The position numbers were made by a program, and so were the translations under genes. A stretch of 64,000 bases of DNA from positions 2,790,001-2,854,000 of the forward strand of contig JAQQWL010000004.1 of NCBI GenBank assembly GCA_038363925.1, in the 5' to 3' direction. Below, one piece after another: positions 24,200 through 35,488 of this stretch (position 1 is the stretch's first letter; each line of letters starts with the position of its first letter). Source of the DNA: Apiospora phragmitis (Eukaryota; Ascomycota; Sordariomycetes; Amphisphaeriales; Apiosporaceae). Under the pieces are notes generated by a model. It did no database searches. It saw only the letters and a list, made by a program, of their open reading frames with translations, and had not been told where the DNA came from.

Positions 24200-26153
24200 A
24201 TGGAAGCAGTAGGGGTTGGGTTGGGGGCAGTATCGCTCTTGTTTCAGGTTTTTTCTGGCTGTGTAAAAGGTTGGGCCTGATATCTTACTTATTTATCCGG
24301 ATAAGTCGAGATGGAAATTTGCTAATTTTCGCTTTAGGGTACCAGCTCTTCGCGGAGGCCAAAGGGCTACAGAGGAGTTACCAGTACCTTCACATACGTT
24401 TCAAGGCGGAGCAATACAAACTTCTTGACTGGGCAAGCATTGTCGGGCTCAGTGAAGACGACGAGACGTTAGTCTTCAGCCCTCAGGGTAAAGCAACTAT
24501 TCTGGGAATTCTCGATCAACAGCACCGGTTGCTACTTCGTTTCGGGAGGTTGGACAGCCGTCTTCGGCCGCTGGCCCAACCATTGGTGGAGGGAAAGGGC
24601 GGAGACCGACAAAGATCTAACGACCGATGAGAAACACTCGGAATCCATAACGGAGGACCACGAGACCCGATTTCCTCAACCGAACCCCTTGTTACAGAAA
24701 GCGTTGCTGCATATACGCACAACGGCCAAGTATCCCGCCAGATTAAGATGGGCTATATCCGATTAGAAGAGCGTCGAAGAGTTGCTCGATAAGCTGAAAT
24801 TACTCAACGACTCCTTGCACCAACTTCTGAGCAACCAACAGCTTGAGACGCTGAGTGACCAGCAGATGCGGACCAACTACCAGATTATTCAATTGAACAA
24901 CCGTATAGACATTCTGTGCGAGCTGGTCAAAGCATCCACTGGTAAGCGACTTTCGGGCTCTATTCCTTCTTATTCCAAAAATAGTAATACTAACGCCGAG
25001 AGTTGGTAGCCATCGCTGGGCACGAACAAGATGATGTCCGACTCGCCGACCTCGCGCGCTTCAAGGTCATGAGGACAGCAATCGAGACAGACTCGCTGAC
25101 CTCACGACTTCGCTCCGAACTCAGTCTACGAGCCTCCAGTCTCCTGGAAAAGCCCCTAAAGCTTCCGCTGAGCCACCTCCGAATGATCGAACCGGAGGCG
25201 TACCACGACAAGCAGAGGGCGCCGGCGTGGTACAAGGTATCTCCCATCGACCCTTGGAGCAAGGTATGGATCGAGTGGACGAGTACCAGGTCTGTCCAAG
25301 ACGAGGCGGCGCTGATCGTGAGGCGCTTCGAGGCGCTGGTCCGGCTTCTACGCGAGGACCAGTACGTCGCCGTGTTCCAGAACCTCCGATGCCTCGGCTA
25401 CGTCGAGCGCCTGAGCAGCTCTGGCGGGCCGTCCGCAGTGCAATACGGCTTCGTCTTTGAGCGGCCGCCGAGCTCCTCATCAAGCGTGCCAGTCTCTTTG
25501 GTGGAACTTCTGACGACGACGACGCGGGCCCCGAGCCTCACAGCGCGCATCCGCCTTCTCCGCGTCCTGGCTGAGAGCGTCGAGAAGCTGCATGCGGTGA
25601 ACTGGCTTCACAAGGGGCTGCGCAGCCAGAATATCCTCTTTTTCACGACGAGGATGACCGGCTGGACCTCCGACGGCCGTTCCTGTCGGGTTTCGAGTAC
25701 TCCCGCCCCGCCGGCACCCCCTACCTGTTCGAGGCACCCCCCGCCATGGCGGCTGATGATCTGTACCGTCACCCTGCGGTCCAGGGAAGGCCAAGGGAGG
25801 ACGGGCATGGGTACGGCTATAAGAAACATCACGATATCTACGCTTTGGGAGTAGTGTTTCTGGAGATAGCGTACTGGAAACCGGTCTACAGCATCCTGGG
25901 GTACGATGGGGATCACATCATAAGGGCCGGGGTGGCCTCGAGGACCAAGGAAACCCTAATTAATGGCGTATACGGGGAGATGGTCGAGTCCTATTTGGGA
26001 GATACAGTCGCAGACGTTACCAGAGCCTGTCTGTCGGGTTCGGTTGCGCAAGGTGCCGCCGATACAGTGGCTTCAAATGCGTCCGTCGATGCGCAGATCC
26101 AGACACGATTCCATGACCTTGTCGTGCAAATATTGCAGCAGTTGAAGATTTGA
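24200..26153 (+). pseudogene. HeLo domain - pseudokinase protein, with stop and frameshifts
   Basis: Exons inferred at 24200-24269, 24338-24941 and 25001-26153 (about 608 codons), with introns of 68 and 59 nt. The start at 24200 gives MEAVGVGLGAVSLLFQVFSG, the classic hydrophobic HeLo N-terminus; then GYQLFAEAK, HIRFKAEQYKLLDWASIVGL and a helical region to about residue 230 (ILQLN-type QIIQLNNRIDIL). The C-terminal half is a kinase fold: GYV.., LTARIRLLRVLAESVEKLH, WLHKGLRSQNILFF (HRD replaced by HKG), PFLSGFEYSRP (DFG replaced by SGF) and HDIYALGVVFLEIAYWKP. Lacking both catalytic Asp residues, it should be a pseudokinase. HeLo domains form membrane-active helical bundles in fungal cell death. 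Lesions: 1-nt shift near 24620, TAG at 24764-24766, and one T missing in the run 25639-25643. Confidence 0.8.
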
Positions 26154-26702
26154 GTATCGTGAAGCCTAGTCCTGCTTTACATTTCGTAGCGTACCTAAGC
26201 ATACCGGGTCTCAGGGGCTAAGCGACTCAAGCAGGCCACTCTGCCACTTTTGCTTTCACTGCTAGATTAGTTGATCATTAGAATAATCAATGCTTGTCAC
26301 GTCTGCTGAAGTACGATCACCATGCCGAGACGGAATGATCCATGAACGTCCGGCTTGGCGCCAATCGGAGGAATTGGATGGGAGCACGAGATGCGGACTT
26401 CAGGTCTTTTCTGTTTGTCCGGAACCACCCCTGAGGCGAGGCGCCCGCGTGCCCCGTCCCAGTCTCACAAGAACCCGGTGCCCGAGGCCTTCGCGTTTCC
26501 TCATGATATAGTAGCTGTCACTTCCCCAGAGTTCAAGTTGTCGCAGTCGTCCTTTCATTCCGGCTTATTAGCTTATACAGCCAGCTGACTTTGAGAAGGA
26601 ACATAACTATTCAGAGATTTATAAAGCCACACGTTTGCAAGCTCACTATAACCCAAAAATACCACCACTACAGCTGCTCTTTCGTACTGCATTGCCGCAG
26701 AT
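26154..26702. other. intergenic region, no gene recognised
   Basis: About 550 bp between the HeLo gene stop and the dehydrogenase relic start. It has normal base composition. Short frames at 26290-26588 show no known motif, and overlapping frames are equally open. It presumably holds the end of one transcript and the former promoter of the next. Confidence 0.5.
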
Positions 26703-27451
26703 ATGCCGGGAGGAGACGGAACTCCTGGTCACATGGCCAAATTCATTGTCGCCCAGCTGTTCGGGAACGCCCCTAAGCCTACCACATCGTTTGCAGGCTA
26801 AACCGTGATCATCACGGGGTCTAATACAGGGTTAGGATTCGAAGGAGCTAAGCATCTCGTGAGACTGGGATGCGCCAAGCTCATCATGGCTGTTCGATTA
26901 ACGGAAAAGGGTGACGCTGCGAAAGAGTTCATTGTGAACTCGACCCGTTGCGATCCCAAAGTTATCAAGTTAAGCACTTGATCTATTGACTTCTACATCG
27001 ATCCAAGCCGACCATGTAAACCTAGGTATGGGCCATGGACCTGGCGAGCTACGACAGTGTCAAGGCCTTCGCCGAACGCGCGGACCTTGAGCTGGACCGC
27101 ATCGACGTTCTGCTCGAGAACGCGGCGGTCGTTTTGAGAAACGCGCCCCCAGCCGTCGTGATCAACTGCACCAACCCCGGTCTGTGCAAGAGCGAGCTCG
27201 ACGGGATCCAGGTCCGCGTGGCCAAGTTTCTGCTGGCCAGGACCGCGGAGCAGGGGTCGCGCAGTCTTATCGCTGGCGCCATCGGCGGCCCCGATACCCA
27301 CGGGCAGTGCCTGGACACGGGCAAAGTGACGACGCCCGCGACCGTAGTCGTCGGCTGTGGGGGCGACGAGGCGCAGGCACGTCTCTACACGGAGCTAATG
27401 GAGAAGTTGGAAAAGATAGTGCCGGGGGTCACGAAGAATCTATCCCTTTAA
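26703..27451 (+). pseudogene. short-chain dehydrogenase/reductase relic, internally deleted
   Basis: Starts MPGGDGTPGHMAKFIVAQLF and then has the Rossmann motif [14 protein letters not shown] with [17 protein letters not shown], typical of fungal SDRs. The second exon (from 27026, VWAMDLASYDSVKAFAERA) reaches DVLLENAAV and then jumps directly to VVINCTNPGLCKSEL and LLARTAEQGSRS, so the central 110-120 residues, with the catalytic Ser and YxxxK, are missing. Other lesions: TAA at 26799-26801 just before TVIITG (a former CAA, a CpA-to-TpA RIP-type change), and the in-phase donor at 26970 reads TTAAGC instead of GTAAGC. The fold binds NAD(P); its substrate cannot be told. Dead. It abuts the RIP-mutated block. 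Confidence 0.82.
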
Positions 27452-27853
27452 CCGCTAAGAATAGTAAAAAGAGTAGGGACTTTTTTAATTAATAACATAA
27501 CGTGTATCTCTTTTTTAATAAAGTATTATTTACCTTTAGAACTTATATTTATTTTTATTTTAAAAATAGTTTTATTAATATATAAAATTTAATTTAATTT
27601 TATATTTAATAATTAAAAAGTAAAAATAAAATATTAGTTTTTAAGTTTAAACTTAATTATTAAATTATTTAATATAGCATAATATAAGAGCTTATTAATA
27701 ATTAAATGAAATAAATTAAATATAACTTATTAACTTTTATTAATTTTAAAAAAATATTAATTAATCTTATCCTTTTATTAAATAATAAAGCTTAAGAAAA
27801 TATTTTAAACTTTAATTAAAGTGAAATATAATCGAGTATTTTTAACTTAATTA
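27452..27853. other. AT-rich RIP-mutated stretch without recognisable content
   Basis: Start of the large AT-rich block: almost only A and T, no open frame, no match to the other repeats that I can see. Confidence 0.5.
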
Positions 27854-29400
27854 ACGTGGTTTACTACTAAGTCGACTATATTATTAAGTAGGCTACTTTT
27901 TTTATATTTTATTATTTCTATATAAATTAATTTAATATTAACGTTTTAAATTAATTAAATTACTCTTTATTCGATTCGATATTTAATTTTATATCTTTTT
28001 TATATATTCGCGTATTATAATCTATCTCGCCGTAGATATTATAGCGCTTTTCACTAGTCGTCGTTTATTTTAATAAACCCCTCGCTCCGCTTTTATTACT
28101 CGCTAAACGTTTCTTTATTATTTTTCCTTTTTATAGCTTTTAAAAATTCTTATATAATAAAGCCTTTTTTAAGTTAAACGCGCGATTTTTTAATTTTTAA
28201 CATTTAAAAAGTATTAAATCAACCTTTTATAAAGTATATATTAAAATTTTTATAAAGCTTATTTTATATATTATAATATTTATTTTTTCGTTACTTAGAT
28301 TATAATAATTAAAACTAACGTCGAAAAGCTTTTTAAATAAATATAGAATTTAATCGTTTATTAAAAATTAAATAACGTTTAAAAGTTATAAATATTAACC
28401 GTTTTTAAATATAAAGAACTAAATATAAGCGTTTAAAAACTAATATTTAATATATTAATTATCTTGTTTTAATAATAATATATTAAATTAAATACGTAAA
28501 ATTTAAATTTAATATTATTTTTTATAAAAATAATAAAGAATTATAATTTTATAATATAATTTATCGAGACTTTAATAACGAATAAAATACTACATTTAAA
28601 AATTAAAATAACTAAAAAAAGTAAAGAGATATATTAAGCGTAATAATGCCGTTATTTTTATAATATTCCTCGAATTTAGCCGAAGTATAGCTTTCTTAAT
28701 CGTTTAAAACTAGAAAGCGATAAAAGCTTTTTATTCGCGTTTTAATATATTTATTAAAATATTAAATTTAATTTAAGCTCGCTTCGTTATTAATTTAACC
28801 GTTAAAAATCGATTTAATTATTTAATTACTCGGTAAATTATATAAGTAAAACTAGTTTATAACGTAATATTAATATTAAATAATTAAAAACGGCGAAATA
28901 TATTAACTTTATAAATTAATGTATTTAATAGCTATTAACTATTCTCGATTATTAAATTAAATAAATTTCGCTTTATCATATTAATCGGCGCGTATTATAA
29001 CGAGTATTAACTTAATTATATTTATTATAAAGCTAATTTCGTTAAAATATTGTATTTTTTTTTAAAATATCGTATTTAGCTTTAATATTTATAATTAATA
29101 TAAATTAACTAAAAATAACACTTAAATCTTTAAAAAAAGCCCTTTAATAATCGTATTAATAGTTTATTTAAGTTTTAAAGTTTAGGTTATAATTAATAAA
29201 GCGTTTAACTTAACACTTATTAACGCGGTCGCCGCCGCGCGATTTTAAAAATAAATTAGCTATATCTCTTATAATATTAATATTAAAAGGCCTCTTTCGA
29301 ATATTTAAATTAATTATATAATTACGCAGCACCTCTTTTTTAAATAAATTAAATTTATATTATAAATATTAAATTTCGCGTCGAGGTTTTCTATAAAAAA
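27854..29400 (-). mobile_element. pogo/Fot family A, copy A1, truncated
   Basis: Begins with the family A terminus ACGTGGTTTACTACTAAGTC next to TA (27852-27853) and reads as the reverse complement of A7 and A6. It stops where the B1 element begins, lacking about 270 bp of its 5' end. RIP-degraded transposase, minus strand. Confidence 0.75.
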
Positions 29401-31362
29401 TTTAAATATATAAATAAATTAAACACTTTCGTTATATTTTATTTAAATAACCTTTATACTTAATTTCCTCTATAATATAATATGGTCGGTACTTAAAAAG
29501 AGAAGCAAATATTTCTAGCTCTTCAAGCGTTTTAAAATGACCCAAAATTAAGTTTCTAGCGTACAGCTCTAATATATAAAGTCCCTTACACAACCCTCCG
29601 TAACCGACGACTCGGTCTCTTTATAAGACGTGAAATCTTTACGAAATCTCGAAAGTTAACGGATCTAGAAGAAGGGGTGATTATAAGATATATAATTAAT
29701 CTAAATTCGCAATCGTTTCTTCCTCGGCTTAGCGATATAAAAAATATAGCGAATCGATTATTTCGTTAACGCGACGCGAGACGCGTCGGCGTTAATTAAG
29801 CTTCGAACTTTATACGATAATAACTAGACCTCCGAACGTGTTTTAATCGAAAAATCGACTATTAAAAAGTCCTTTATAAAGATCCCGACGCGTATCGCGC
29901 GTAGTTTACCCTCGTACGGAATATAATTAATATATATAGGATCTAAAAAGAGGATATTTATAATTTCGACGAGACCGGCTTTTTTATAGGCTAAATCTCG
30001 TTCGAAATAATCGTTACAACCTCCGATTAATACAGGAGGCTTGGGGCAGTTTAGTAAAAGAACCGGGAATAGGTTATAATTATTTAAGGCGTCGGATTAT
30101 ACGGTTACGCTTGTTACAGTGCGTATGGACTAACCACTGCGCCACAAAGCAAAAGCTTCGGAAATAACTCTTCGGGTCATTTCTGTCCAATTCTACGCCT
30201 TAAGTACTACCCCGCGGGGGACCAACCCGCCGATCGTAACAACGCTATCCCTTTATATATTATATTTATTAGGAAAACGCACCTCTTTTCTTAATACGAA
30301 AACAGCTTATTATTAAAGGATTAAGTAATCGTAATTACTAAAAACGGCTGGATTACGAACGAAAAAGGCGAAGACTAGATTCGATACTTTAATAAATATA
30401 TAAAGTCTCGTACGAAAAGTATTTATTACTTATTAATCCTTAACGGCTATAAGAGCTACTACTCGATAACTTTTAAGCTTTATTATAAAAAGAACTCGAT
30501 TATTATACTTTATATATTTTCCTATTCGTCGTATAAGCTCTAACCTCTTAATATCGGCTATTTTTATACGTTAAAAAAGTTATATAAAAAAGAAATCAAG
30601 GGTCTTATACGGGCGCATTTCACTTATATCTTAAAGGAGTACTTTTTACTAACGTTCTTAAAAGCGTTCTAAGCGACTTTCATCATTTTAAATATTTAGG
30701 GAGGTTTCCGAGGGGCAGGAATTATATTATACAACCCGGAATATATTATTTCATAATTAAATATAAAGCTACGTACGCCGACGCCTCTAGCGACCTCTTT
30801 TGGCCAACTTATACCTTAAGAATTAAAAACTTTAAATAATTTAATTAAAGCTTAATCTTAAACCGAATACGTTAAAAATTAAATCGCGCGATATTAAAAT
30901 AGCTTTCCGATATTAATTTTAACTAAGCTTAATTAAATTACGAAAAGAATAACACAAGTTATACACCGGCTCGCTCTATTAAAAGGTGAGGTAACCGCAC
31001 TGCGAAAAGCGAATAAGATACTTAGCCGGCGCCGCCGTACGAAAAAAAAACGGCTACAAGATAGAGGATAACTTCGTATATAAGCTAGAAAAGATTTATA
31101 ATCTTAAAAAGACATTAATAAACAGTTATAAAACGAATCGCGTTAAAGGAGTAATCGTATAAGAACGTTTAAAACGCGCTTATAACGCTATAGAATCTGC
31201 GGAAAGCCCAGGCATAATACTCGTACCTATTAGAATAATATAGAAATATCTAGAGATAAGGATTCCGATTAATTTTAAAATATTAAATACGTTATAATAG
31301 AATTAATTTATACTTAGTTATACTAGGTGTTAAGAAATATTTAATTTACTTACATATTTAAT
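29401..31362 (+). mobile_element. pogo/Fot family B, copy B1, with inserted short LTR-like element
   Basis: The ends are inverted repeats (29401-29431 against about 31337-31363, the ATATATAAATAAATTAAACA type). The transposase frame is one of the better kept ones: NFDETG at 29963-29980, LLILNGYKSYYS (LDGHESHHS) at about 30440, PLNIGYF at about 30546, and a C-terminal knuckle CGKPRHNTRTY (CGKPGHNxxxC). The first catalytic Asp is kept; the second and third are Asn. A 130-bp element with its 5-bp duplication interrupts it at 30112. Confidence 0.8.
30112..30241 (+). repeat. 130-bp LTR-like element, not RIP-mutated
   Basis: Starts TGTTACAG and ends CGTAACA, flanked on both sides by ACGCT (30107-30111 and 30242-30246). 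TG..CA ends plus an exact 5-bp duplication are the hallmarks of LTR insertion, so it is read as a solo LTR of a very small retroelement (TRIM type). A second copy lies at 53459-53587. The sequence is GC-balanced in the middle of RIP-mutated DNA. On the minus strand it contains TGGCGCAGTGGTTAGT, which resembles a tRNA A box. Confidence 0.7.
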
Positions 31363-33659
31363 TTAATTATAAAATATGTTATTTAAACTTTAACGTGTAA
31401 TAGTTTTATAATTATAATACTTATTTAATTTAAAGAAAATTTAATCGGTTTAATAATTTAAGTGGAAAAACTATTATAAAAACATACGACGTTTTTTATT
31501 TTATTTTATATTATTAAACTAATAGCTAAAGTTTATAACGTAAAGTTCTATATTTATAATATAAATTAATTATAATATAAAAAGAGGTATTTCGTAATTA
31601 TTTAACTAATTTAAATATTCGAAAAATACCTTCGAATATAATTAATATAAAAGATATAGCTAATCTCTTTACCGCGTTACGCGGCGGCGAGCGCGTTAAT
31701 AAGTATAAAGTTAAGCGTTTTATTAACCGTAACATAGATTATAAAACTTAAATAAATTATCGATACGATTATTAAAAGGCTTCTTATAAAGAATTAGTAT
31801 TATTTTTAATTAATTTAAGCTAATTATAAATATTAAAATAAAATACGATATTTTTAATTAAAATATATATAGTTTTAACGAAACTACTTTATAAATATAA
31901 TCGAGTTAATATTCTTTATAATACGTAACGATAATTATAAAAAAACGAAATAAATATAGCTTAATAATTAAGAATAAGTAACGGTTATTAAATATATTAA
32001 TTTATAAAATTAATATATCCCGCTATTTTTAATTATATAAAGTTAATATTACTTTATAAATTAAGCTGGTAAATATAATTTACTAAGCGATTAAGTAATT
32101 AAACCGATAATAAAATAAGCTTAAATGAAATTAAATACTTTAATAAATATATTAACTCGTAAAAAAGTGTTATTATCGCCTTTTAATCTCTAACGATTAC
32201 GAGAGGTATATTATAAAAATAATAATATTATTAAGTTTAATATACCTTTTTATTTATTTTAACCGTTAAATATTATACTTTATGCGGTATTAAAACACGT
32301 GTATTTAGAAAAATTTTAAGCTATTTATTAAAGCGTTAATAAATTATATTATAAAGCTCGAATTCTTTATTACCTTTAAAGCTATAAATTTTCTTAGTAT
32401 TATAAAAAATAGTATTGAATTTAAATTTAATATACTTAATTTAATCTCTTATTATTTATATAAACTAATTAATAAATTAAATATAATTTTTTAAACTCTT
32501 ATAATTAACTCGTCTCGTTCGGGAATAATTAATACTTATAACCTTTAAACGTTATTTAACCTTTTATAAATAACTAAGTATTTTATTTTTATTAAAAATA
32601 AAGCTTTTGTTTTTTTTAAAAAGCTCTACGATATTAATCTTAAATATTATAAACTAAGAATATAAATAAAAAAGCTTATAAAATAAGCTTTATATATAAT
32701 TAAATAAGTACTTTAAAAGAGGTTAAGTTAACTTTTTTAAAACGCTAAAGAGTTAAAAATTCGCGAATTTAGCTTAAAAGAATATAACGAACGATATTTA
32801 AGTTTAAAAAAAAACTTAATAAAACGTACTTAGGTTTATATTAATAATATAAGAGAGTATTTTATTAATATAGTAAATAATAATATTAATTTTTAATATA
32901 ATTATAAATATAATTAAGTAAAGGTATTTATATAATAAAATTATTAAGGCTATTTATTTTATTAATAAGTTAAATTAAAACTTAAATTAATTATTAAAAT
33001 AAAAAGTATTTATAAAAAATATATAATAAACGCTTATTATTATATATTTAATGTTTTTTTTATTAATTTAAAGATTTCGAGGATTTTACGAGATCTCATC
33101 GAGTTACATTTTTAAATCTCGTTAAAATCTCGACATTCGTTAAATAACTTCCTTATATTTTAATTAATACTTATATATTACTTTATTTTATATTACTTAA
33201 TTTAATTTATTAGCGAAGTATTATTTTAATTTAAATTAAGCGTTAATTATTATTATAATAATAGCTCTAGCGGTTAATTATTAATATAATAAGTTATTAT
33301 AATCTCGCTTTAAAAGTGAGTACTAGTCGTATTATTAAGTTATATTATAATAAAGAGCCTTTATTATTAAAGAATCTTAAACGATATAAAACGAAAACAT
33401 AAAAACAAAGTATCTAATAATTAATATAAGTAATATAAAAGGTTATAAAAATAATAAGCGATTAATAAAATATATTATAATACTTATAGCGAAATAAGTT
33501 ATAATATATAAATATATATAAAAAAGTTTAAATAACGAATTAAATTATAAGTAATTATAAATAATTTAAAGCGTTATAATAAAAATAATTTATATAAAAA
33601 TAATAGATTTAAAGAAATAATTTAAGAAATAATATAGTTTATTTAATAATAGACTATAT
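31363..33659 (+). mobile_element. pogo/Fot family A, copy A2, split by a solo LTR
   Basis: Aligns with A7 and A6 in the + orientation. It lacks about 60 bp at the 5' end, where B1 stops, and keeps the right terminus (ends ACTATAT at 33659, followed by TA). It is interrupted at 32783-33352 by an inverted gypsy-1 solo LTR. Heavily RIP-mutated. Confidence 0.72.
32783..33352 (-). repeat. solo LTR of the gypsy-1 family, inverted
   Basis: Reverse complement of the gypsy-1 LTR: begins TATAACGAACGATATTTAAG (LTR end) and finishes with a degraded GTCGTATTATTAAG..TTATAATA (LTR start). It is flanked by AAGAA (32778-32782) and AAGAG (33353-33357), a 5-bp duplication in which one copy has a RIP-type G-to-A change. 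At about 570 bp it is shorter than the 686-bp parent, so it has lost some sequence. Confidence 0.78.
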
Positions 33660-33675
33660 TAAACGTTTTTAATTA

Positions 33676-35488
33676 ATATAGTTTACTACTAAGTCGGTTA
33701 TATTATTAAATTAATTATATTACTAAATCGGCTAATCTTTTTTTAACCTATATAATTAAACTTTAATACGTAATATCTCTATAATCATAATACTGATTTA
33801 ATTAAAAGAAGATCGTATCGTTTTAATAACTTGAGCGACGCGAAAAAGTCTAAATCGAATTAGCTAAAGAGCTGCTACGAAAGCGTACGACATCCCCCGA
33901 GCTACTCTAGTCGACCGACTCCGTAATACTAAACCTTAATACGAAATCCGATATTTATAATATAAATTATATTTAATTAAAAACGACATGCTTCGTAATT
34001 ATATAATTAATTTAAATACTTAACGAATATCTCCTAATATTAATATTATAAGAAATATAGCTAATTTTTTTTTAAAGTAGCGCGGCGACGACCACGTCGG
34101 CAAGTACTAGGTTAAACGCTTTATTAATTATAAGCTAAATTTTAAAACTCGAATAAACCGTCGATACGATGATTAAAAGGCTCTTTATAAAAATACACGT
34201 GTTATTTCCGGCTAGTTCACGCTAATCGCAAATATTAAAACTAAATAAAGCATCTAAAATAAAAATATATAAAATTTTAACGAAACCGGCTTTATAATAA
34301 ATATAATCGAGTTAATACTTATTATAATATACGCCGATCGTTATAAAAAAGCAAAGTTAGTTTAGCTTAATAATCAGGAATAATTAACGGCTATTAAATA
34401 TATTAATTTATAAAACTAATATATTCCGCCGTTTTTAATAAAATAAAACTAATCTTATATCGTAAATTAGTTTTATAAATATAACTTATTAAGCGATTAA
34501 ATAATTAAACCGATTTCTAATAATTAAACTAATAATAAAACGGGCTTAAATTAGATTCGATACTTTAATAAGTATATTAAAGCGCGGACGGAAGGCTCTT
34601 ATCGCCTCTTAATCTTAAACGATTACGAAAGCTATATTTCAGCCGAATTCGAAGAATATTATAAAAATAACGGCATTATTACGTTTAATATACCTCTTTA
34701 CTTTTCTTATTTATTTTAACCTTTAAATATAATACTTTATTCGCTATTAAAATATACTTATTTAAAATAAAATCGAGCTATTTATTAAAGCGTTAGTAAA
34801 TTATATTATAAAGTTAGAATTTTCTAATACTTTTAAGGCCGCGTATTTTATTATTTTTTTAAAAAATAATATTAAATATAAATATAACGCACCTAGTTTA
34901 ATACTTTATTACTTAAATAAAATAATTAATAAATTAATATACGGTTTTAAACGCTTATACTTAGCCCGATACGTTTAAAAACGAGTAATACTTATAACCC
35001 TTAAACTTTATCTAACGTTTAATAAATAATTAAATATTTTATTTTTATTAAAAATAAGGTTTTTATTTTAAAACTAAATTTAAATATTATAAACTAAATA
35101 ATAAAAAGAATGCATATAATAATATATGAAATAACTATTATAAAATATTAAATACGTATTTTATAAAAAGTTAAAAAATCGGGCGTTTAACTTAAAAGAG
35201 CCCTTATTATATAAGAATCTTAAGAGCAATAAAATAATAAAATAAAAAGGAAGCGTTTAGCGATTAATAAATACGAAACGAGGGGTCTAGTAAAGCGGAA
35301 AGTGACCGGTAGAAGGCGCTATAATATCTACGGCGAAAAAAGTTATAATACGCGAACATATAAAAAGGATATAAATTAAATAACGAGTTAAAAAGAGAGT
35401 AATTTTAATTAATTTATATAAAAGTTATAAAATATTTAAAAAAAAATAACTAACTTAATAATATAGCTTACTTAGTAATAAACTATGT
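33676..35488 (+). mobile_element. pogo/Fot family A, copy A7, both ends present
   Basis: 1,813 bp with inverted ends (ATATAGTTTACTACTAAGTC at the left; its mirror ending AAACTATGT at the right) and TA on both sides (33674-33675, 35489-35490). Inside are degraded transposase segments resembling RDIANLF..SRGG..VGK and NFDE.GF, as in Fot/pogo proteins. No open frame. Confidence 0.8.

Noticed and set aside
26290..26588. Small protein gene between the HeLo gene and the dehydrogenase
   Set aside because: Two overlapping frames are equally open, neither has a recognised motif, and the codon pattern is unconvincing.
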